Below are positions 6,349-9,252 of a stretch of DNA of 9,252 bases, piece by piece. How positions within the stretch are numbered: position 1 is the first letter of the stretch; each line of letters opens with the position of its first letter. The translations under genes were made by a program, and so were the position numbers. This DNA is from Nitrospina sp. (lineage in GTDB: Bacteria > Nitrospinota > Nitrospinia > Nitrospinales > VA-1), in NCBI GenBank assembly GCA_018647025.1, contig JABGTQ010000197.1:1-9252 (forward strand). Reading direction: 5' to 3'. The notes below the pieces were generated by a model. The model made no database searches, was not told the DNA's origin, and saw nothing but the letters and a program-made list of their open reading frames with translations.

Positions 6349-7395
6349 ATGTTTAACGCGAGTGGAATCGTTAAACCCAAACGGTTGGAATTTGAAAAAG
6401 ATGTAGAAGGCAAAAATTATGGAAAATTTTCAGTTGGTCCTTTCGAAAGAGGTTATGGAGTTACTACTGGTAGCTCGCTTAGAAGGATGCTGCTTTCATC
6501 TATAGAGGGTGCTGCCATTGTTTCTGTTCAGATTGAAGGGGTTTTTCATGAATTTTCATCAATGCCGGGAGTTGTTGAAGATATAACAGAAATTATTCTT
6601 AACCTCAAAGAGGTTAATCTGTTTTTGGCTGATGAAGTTCAAGAAAAAAGAATTTTTATTAAGAAAGAAAAAAAAGGGAAAATATACGCCAAGGATTTGA
6701 TCGCCGATTCTCAGGTTACTATTTTAAACCCGGACTTGCTAATTGCAACACTGGACAAGGACTGTACCCTAAACATGGAAATGATCGTGCGTACTGGTAG
6801 AGGATATGTCCCTGCAGAAAAACAAAAGTTAGAAGGGGAATCTGTGCAAATGATAGCGGTGGATTCTGATTTTTCTCCTATTGAAAAAGTAGTTTTTAGA
6901 GTCGAAAATACACGTGTGGGTCAATCTACCGAATATGACTTGTTAGTTATGGAAATTTGGACAAATGGCGGGATCACTCCTGAAGATGCTGTTGCACATA
7001 GTGCAAAAATAATTAAGGACCATATGCAGGTTTTTATAAATTTTGATGAAGAACCGGAACCAGTTAAGCCAGAGATTGACAAAAAGAAGCAAAAAATGTG
7101 GAATAATTTAGCAAAAAGTGTAGAAGAATTAGAACTGTCGGTCCGATCATATAACTGTTTAAAAAATGCAAATATTCAAACTATTTCTGAGTTAGTGCAG
7201 AAAACAGATGGAGAAATGCTAAGAACAAGAAACTTTGGCCGTAAGTCTCTCAATGAGATTAAAGAAATATTGGACAATATGGAATTGCATTTGGGAGTAA
7301 AGCTAGAGGCAGAAGATATAAAGCAGATAACGCAGCAAGCTAAAAAGAAAAAAGAAGTAGAGGTTGAAGTTGAAGTTGTTGAAAACACCCTATGA
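6349..7395 (+). CDS. rpoA: DNA-directed RNA polymerase subunit alpha
   Basis: Alpha dimerises to scaffold assembly of beta and beta' and contacts activators and UP elements through its C-terminal domain. From ATG 6349 the product is 348 residues, about 20 longer than E. coli alpha. The N-terminal domain (about 8-232) has the dimerisation signature [20 protein letters not shown] (32-51), [20 protein letters not shown] (63-82) and [11 protein letters not shown]. An acidic, lysine-rich linker (233-250) leads to the C-terminal domain (about 257-320). Its [11 protein letters not shown] segment keeps the Arg (266) and Asn (269) equivalent to the DNA-contacting R265 and N268, and [11 protein letters not shown] follows. 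An unusual extra tail (321-348) holds a KKKK run and Glu-Val repeats. rplQ follows after 40 bases. Confidence 0.97.
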   Translation: MFNASGIVKPKRLEFEKDVEGKNYGKFSVGPFERGYGVTTGSSLRRMLLSSIEGAAIVSVQIEGVFHEFSSMPGVVEDITEIILNLKEVNLFLADEVQEKRIFIKKEKKGKIYAKDLIADSQVTILNPDLLIATLDKDCTLNMEMIVRTGRGYVPAEKQKLEGESVQMIAVDSDFSPIEKVVFRVENTRVGQSTEYDLLVMEIWTNGGITPEDAVAHSAKIIKDHMQVFINFDEEPEPVKPEIDKKKQKMWNNLAKSVEELELSVRSYNCLKNANIQTISELVQKTDGEMLRTRNFGRKSLNEIKEILDNMELHLGVKLEAEDIKQITQQAKKKKEVEVEVEVVENTL

Positions 7396-7435
7396 GAATT
7401 TTTAAGAAAATAATAACTAAGGATAACTCACGATA

Positions 7436-8023
7436 ATGCGGCATTTAAAAGCGGGAAGAAAGCTTAATCGTACCTCAGCGCACCGAAAAGCACTATTTAG
7501 GAATATGGTGACCGCGCTAATTGATAATGAGCGGATTCGTACCACCTTGGCTAAAGCTAAAGAATTACGTGGTAAAGTAGAAAGGACTATTACGCTTGGC
7601 AAAAAGGGTACTTTGCACGCTCGTCGCAACGCATTAAAGCTAGTTGCCGATAGAGACTCTCTGAGCAAAATATTTGGACCACTTGCTGAAAGGTATGCAA
7701 ATCGTCCAGGTGGCTATACCCGGGTAATTAAACTTGGGAACCGACTTGGAGACGATGCCCCTATGGCATTTATTGAATTGGTTGACCGTGAGGTTGATAC
7801 TTCAGTTAAAGAAAAAAAGAAAGAAGCAGGTGAAAATAAAAAAGAAACAAAAAATGAGAAAACATCTTCTAAAAAACCTGCAATCAAAACAACTGCTAAA
7901 AAATCTAAAGATGAGAAAAAGGTAATAGAAAAAACGGATAGTAAAAAAACAACAAAAGGCAAAGAAAAAGTTGAAGAGAAAAATAAGAAGCCTGTTAAGG
8001 ACGACTCCTCGAAGAAAAAGTAG
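7436..8023 (+). CDS. rplQ: 50S ribosomal protein L17 with long lysine-rich tail
   Basis: L17 lies near the peptide exit tunnel opening of the 50S subunit. Residues 1-120 are the complete family core: [20 protein letters not shown], then [27 protein letters not shown], and [20 protein letters not shown] leading into AFIELVDRE. Residues 121-195 form a low-complexity extension, with 29 of 75 residues lysine plus many Glu, Thr, Ser and Asn; it is predicted to be disordered. Lysine-rich C-terminal tails on L17 are known in several lineages but vary in sequence. An AAGGA at 7419-7423 is 12 bases from ATG. The frame ends with tandem stops TAG TAA. A slippery heptamer at 7813-7819 and a possible frameshift near the stop are described under findings. 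Confidence 0.95.
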   Translation: MRHLKAGRKLNRTSAHRKALFRNMVTALIDNERIRTTLAKAKELRGKVERTITLGKKGTLHARRNALKLVADRDSLSKIFGPLAERYANRPGGYTRVIKLGNRLGDDAPMAFIELVDREVDTSVKEKKKEAGENKKETKNEKTSSKKPAIKTTAKKSKDEKKVIEKTDSKKTTKGKEKVEEKNKKPVKDDSSKKK

Positions 8024-8081
8024 TAAAAAAACCGCACCAGTTCCAGCGAAATGAATAAGATGGTAAATTTAATCTAGTAAC
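8024..8081. other. Convergent intergenic gap without an intrinsic terminator
   Basis: Between the stops of rplQ (+) and the cysteine-cluster gene (-) lie 58 bases. I looked for a GC-rich hairpin followed by a T-run in either direction. On the - strand a T7 run (opposite 8025-8031) follows a GC-richer patch, but the patch folds with only a three-base stem. Nothing comparable exists on the + strand. Termination of the ribosomal operon is therefore probably Rho-dependent or lies inside the convergent gene. Confidence 0.4.
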
Positions 8082-8495
8082 TCAAATGCAGTTTGGACGA
8101 ACCCCTGTTGGATCTTGAGTAAATCGAAAATTTGTATTTTCTTTGATATATTGGAGTAGGTCATCATAACTTTTAAAGTGCTGACTAAATCCATAGTCGT
8201 CACCCGTGTACTCACAGTTTTCTATACTATGTTCTTTGCAGAGACTTGGCCGAGTTTCGTAGATTCCGCATTTATTATCAGGAGTTAAGAAATTGCAGCG
8301 ATTATGGATCATGATATACCACTGATTTCGGTAAACATAAATTGATGTTTTTTCATGCGCCAACTTCCACAATAAACTTTCATAGTCTTTTCGATTTTCT
8401 GGATCATCTATTCCAAAAGCAAAATAATTGCAGCAAAATGCTGGAAGACAATTTTCGCATTGATGAGTATCGTCTCGTAAATCGTTGTTCGCCAT
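8082..8495 (-). CDS. YkgJ-type cysteine-cluster protein (putative Zn or Fe-S binding)
   Basis: The 137-residue product resembles the YkgJ/UPF0153 family of small cysteine-cluster proteins, whose biochemical function is not established; metal or Fe-S binding is assumed from the cysteines. They are C13, C16, C21, C22 (a CxxC-x4-CC cluster), C67, C76, C86 and C94. The characteristic stretch NRCNFLTPDNKCGIYETRP leads into SLCKEHSIENCEYTGDDYGF, and a ninth Cys is the penultimate residue. No signal peptide or membrane segment is seen. The long middle insert DPENRKDYESLLWKLAHEKT matches a subgroup I recall from Planctomycetes, Nitrospinae and deltaproteobacteria. ATG 8495 has no Shine-Dalgarno upstream. 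The gene is convergent with rplQ and divergent from rho, so it is probably a single-gene unit. Family assignment is good; function unknown. Confidence 0.85.
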   Translation of the reverse strand: MANNDLRDDTHQCENCLPAFCCNYFAFGIDDPENRKDYESLLWKLAHEKTSIYVYRNQWYIMIHNRCNFLTPDNKCGIYETRPSLCKEHSIENCEYTGDDYGFSQHFKSYDDLLQYIKENTNFRFTQDPTGVRPNCI

Positions 8496-8577
8496 ATTTT
8501 TTTTGATTTAATAAAGTTGTTTATTCACTTAAAAACTAAATAAGTCTTCCAGTGGTTATGAAATAATATCTTCCATT

Positions 8578-8583
8578 TTTATA
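8578..8583 (-). promoter_or_regulatory. Possible -10 box for the ykgJ-like gene
   Basis: On the - strand this reads TATAAA. With a 16-18 base spacer the -35 region would fall inside the palindrome at 8595-8610; the candidate -35 hexamers there are weak (for example TGAATA). The start point would be about 75 bases upstream of the ATG. This is inference from box matching in AT-rich DNA, where chance matches are common. Confidence 0.2.
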
Positions 8584-8594
8584 AATTTTTTGAT

Positions 8595-8610
8595 GACTGA
8601 ATATTCAGTC
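8595..8610. promoter_or_regulatory. Perfect 16-base palindrome, operator-like
   Basis: GACTGAATATTCAGTC is identical to its reverse complement across all 16 bases. It has no spacer, so it suits a dimeric DNA-binding protein better than an RNA hairpin. It lies 100 bases upstream of the ykgJ-like start and would overlap the -35 region of the weak promoter placed there. The form resembles operators of TetR-family repressors, but no regulator gene is in the window. Confidence 0.45.
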
Positions 8611-8651
8611 GGGTTGCTCGGGTTAAAATTATTTTGGAATAATAAAGAACA

Positions 8652-8671
8652 TTATAATAATCTTATTATAA
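8652..8671. repeat. AT-only inverted repeat
   Basis: Two nine-base arms, TTATAATAA and TTATTATAA, flank a two-base TC spacer as exact reverse complements. The left arm contains TATAAT (8653-8658), a consensus -10 hexamer on the + strand, and the right arm supplies the same hexamer on the - strand, but no good -35 element is correctly spaced from the + strand box. It may be a regulator site, a duplex-opening element or chance in AT-rich DNA. Confidence 0.4.
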
Positions 8672-8915
8672 CAGGGAGTAGAATTTTTATTTTATTAAAT
8701 AATAGCACTCACCAATATAAGATTAATTTCTTTGCATATTAAACGCACTACGACTCTTTAACTGAAATCTGAAGTTATAACAAAGATTCTATATGCAACC
8801 TAAAATTAAAAAAGCAAAGGTGAATACGTATCTCTGAACAATCTCGAATTTTTAGTAATAGATCTAGCAGAGCTATCTAAACTGCCAATAAGGTGAATAA
8901 AAATATAAAAAACTA

Positions 8916-8921
8916 TTGACA
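8916..8921 (+). promoter_or_regulatory. Consensus -35 hexamer, possible rho-direction promoter
   Basis: TTGACA matches the sigma70 -35 consensus exactly. At a 17-base spacer the -10 position is TAAGTT (8939-8944), which matches only three of six bases; TTTAAT (8943-8948) is better but 21 bases away. If active it would give a leader of about 230 bases for rho. Confidence 0.2.
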
Positions 8922-9068
8922 ATTGAAGCGGTAACCGATAAGTTTAATCAAATTCCTTAAAATTATTAAATCCCTAATTAACTCGAAAGAACCGATGATC
9001 CCATCTTCCGATCTCTAAGATAATAAAACTGTAAAATTGGCCAGCATGTATTGACGAAGGGCAAAAGA

Positions 9069-9109
9069 TTATTCCCCTACTTAATCCTTATTCCCCTACT
9101 TAATCCTTA
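9069..9109. repeat. 19-base tandem duplication upstream of rho
   Basis: The unit ATTCCCCTACTTAATCCTT at 9071-9089 is repeated exactly at 9090-9108. The identity extends over 22 bases (9069-9090 against 9088-9109), so there are about 2.2 copies. It lies 72 bases before the rho start. Exact identity in otherwise unconstrained DNA suggests a recent slippage event or a selected doubled site. Confidence 0.9.
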
Positions 9110-9165
9110 GGAAAAATAGTTAACCTTTCATTAAATCAGATATTCAATCCATTCATTAACCCACG

Positions 9166-9171
9166 TATAAA
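9166..9171 (+). promoter_or_regulatory. Possible -10 box immediately before rho
   Basis: TATAAA ends nine bases before the rho ATG. At a 17-base spacer the -35 position reads TTCAAT (9143-9148), a weak match. A start from this box would make rho nearly or fully leaderless, in keeping with the absence of a Shine-Dalgarno in front of the ATG. Confidence 0.2.
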
Positions 9172-9180
9172 TATACAAGC

Positions 9181-9252
9181 ATGAATATAGAAGAATTAAA
9201 ATCCAAAACAATCTCTGATCTGACTAACATAGCAAAAGATCTTAAAATTCAA
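9181..9252 (+). CDS. rho: Transcription termination factor Rho (first 24 codons)
   Basis: The frame opens at ATG 9181 and runs off the right edge. The visible residues, MNIEELKSKTISDLTNIAKD then LKIQ, match the N-terminal helix bundle of Rho (E. coli begins MNLTELKNTPVSELITLGEN). Rho is a hexameric RNA-dependent ATPase that ends transcription at untranslated C-rich RNA; its RNA-binding and ATPase domains lie outside the window. No ribosome-binding site is seen within 20 bases of the ATG. With only 24 residues the call rests on the start motif, but the match is specific enough to be likely. Confidence 0.8.
   Translation, partial: MNIEELKSKTISDLTNIAKDLKIQ

Larger units (their letters stand above)
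8496..9180. other. 685-base AT-rich intergenic region between ykgJ-like gene and rho
   Basis: No open frame longer than a few dozen codons, no tRNA or rRNA and no recognisable riboswitch is visible. The region separates two divergent genes and should hold both promoters. It contains a perfect 16-base palindrome (8595-8610), an AT-only inverted repeat (8652-8671), a consensus TTGACA hexamer (8916-8921) with only a poor -10 partner, a 19-base tandem duplication (9069-9109) and a TATAAA box just before rho (9166-9171). It is long for a compact genome and could hold a small RNA, a long rho leader or decayed sequence. Nothing seen decides between these. Confidence 0.5.

Noticed and set aside
7714..8037. 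107-codon open frame on the - strand opposite the L17 tail, rich in Phe and Ser
   Set aside because: It is the complement of lysine and glutamate codons; the hydrophobic run is a by-product and not a membrane protein.
8025..8050. Possible intrinsic terminator for the - strand gene (T-run after a GC-richer patch)
   Set aside because: Only a three-base stem can be drawn next to the T-run, too weak for an intrinsic terminator.
8793..8837. Fourteen-codon frame (MQPKIKKAKVNTYL) in the intergenic region
   Set aside because: No ribosome-binding site and a length expected by chance in AT-rich DNA.
9004..9014. TCTTCCGATCT, matching the 3' end of a common sequencing adapter
   Set aside because: Eleven bases can match by chance, the flanks do not continue the adapter, and no assembly break is evident; still worth a glance at the reads.
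8496..9180. CRISPR array, tRNA, attachment site or insertion sequence in the long intergenic region
   Set aside because: No regularly spaced repeats, cloverleaf, terminal inverted repeats or transposase remnant could be seen; the only repeats are the short ones listed.

Overview
The window is a chromosomal segment carrying the distal two thirds of a bacterial ribosomal-protein (spc/alpha) supercluster, all on the + strand from 1 to 8023. It is followed by one small convergent gene on the - strand (8082-8495), a 685-base AT-rich stretch without a recognisable gene, and the first 24 codons of the transcription-termination factor gene rho at the right edge (9181-9252). The DNA is moderately AT-rich in the genes and clearly more so in the intergenic stretch. 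The gene content, an L17 core resembling deltaproteobacterial L17, and the neighbouring YkgJ-type cysteine-cluster gene suggest a Gram-negative, deltaproteobacteria-like or SAR324/Nitrospina-like lineage. That placement is an inference from remembered family resemblance and is not secure.

Layout: rpsN (3' end) - rpsH - rplF - rplR - rpsE - rplO - secY - adk - infA - rpmJ - rpsM - rpsK - rpsD - rpoA - rplQ. The order is the standard one with two absences: rpmD (L30) is missing between rpsE and rplO, and map (methionine aminopeptidase) is missing between adk and infA. Spacings are tight (the rplO/secY stop and start share one base), so transcription as one or a few long units is likely. Several starts are not ATG: rpsE and rpsD use TTG, adk and rpsM use GTG. 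The ribosomal proteins that exist in zinc and zinc-free forms (S14, S4, L36) are all the cysteine-bearing zinc form here, and adenylate kinase has a four-cysteine lid.

The genes work together in translation (small- and large-subunit proteins and IF-1), transcription (RNA polymerase alpha), protein export (SecY) and adenylate balance (Adk). rho, downstream, begins a separate unit. No intrinsic terminator is visible after rplQ.

I do not see a new multi-gene system; most of the window is ordinary core genome. The items worth a second look are local: an eight-codon mini-ORF that bridges rpsE and rplO exactly where rpmD should be; a 75-residue lysine-rich tail on L17 that contains an in-frame dnaX-type slippery heptamer and ends at what looks like a recent frameshift; an Asp-to-Asn change at a normally conserved position of adenylate kinase; and a perfect 16-base palindrome, an AT-only inverted repeat and a 19-base tandem duplication in the ykgJ-rho intergenic region.
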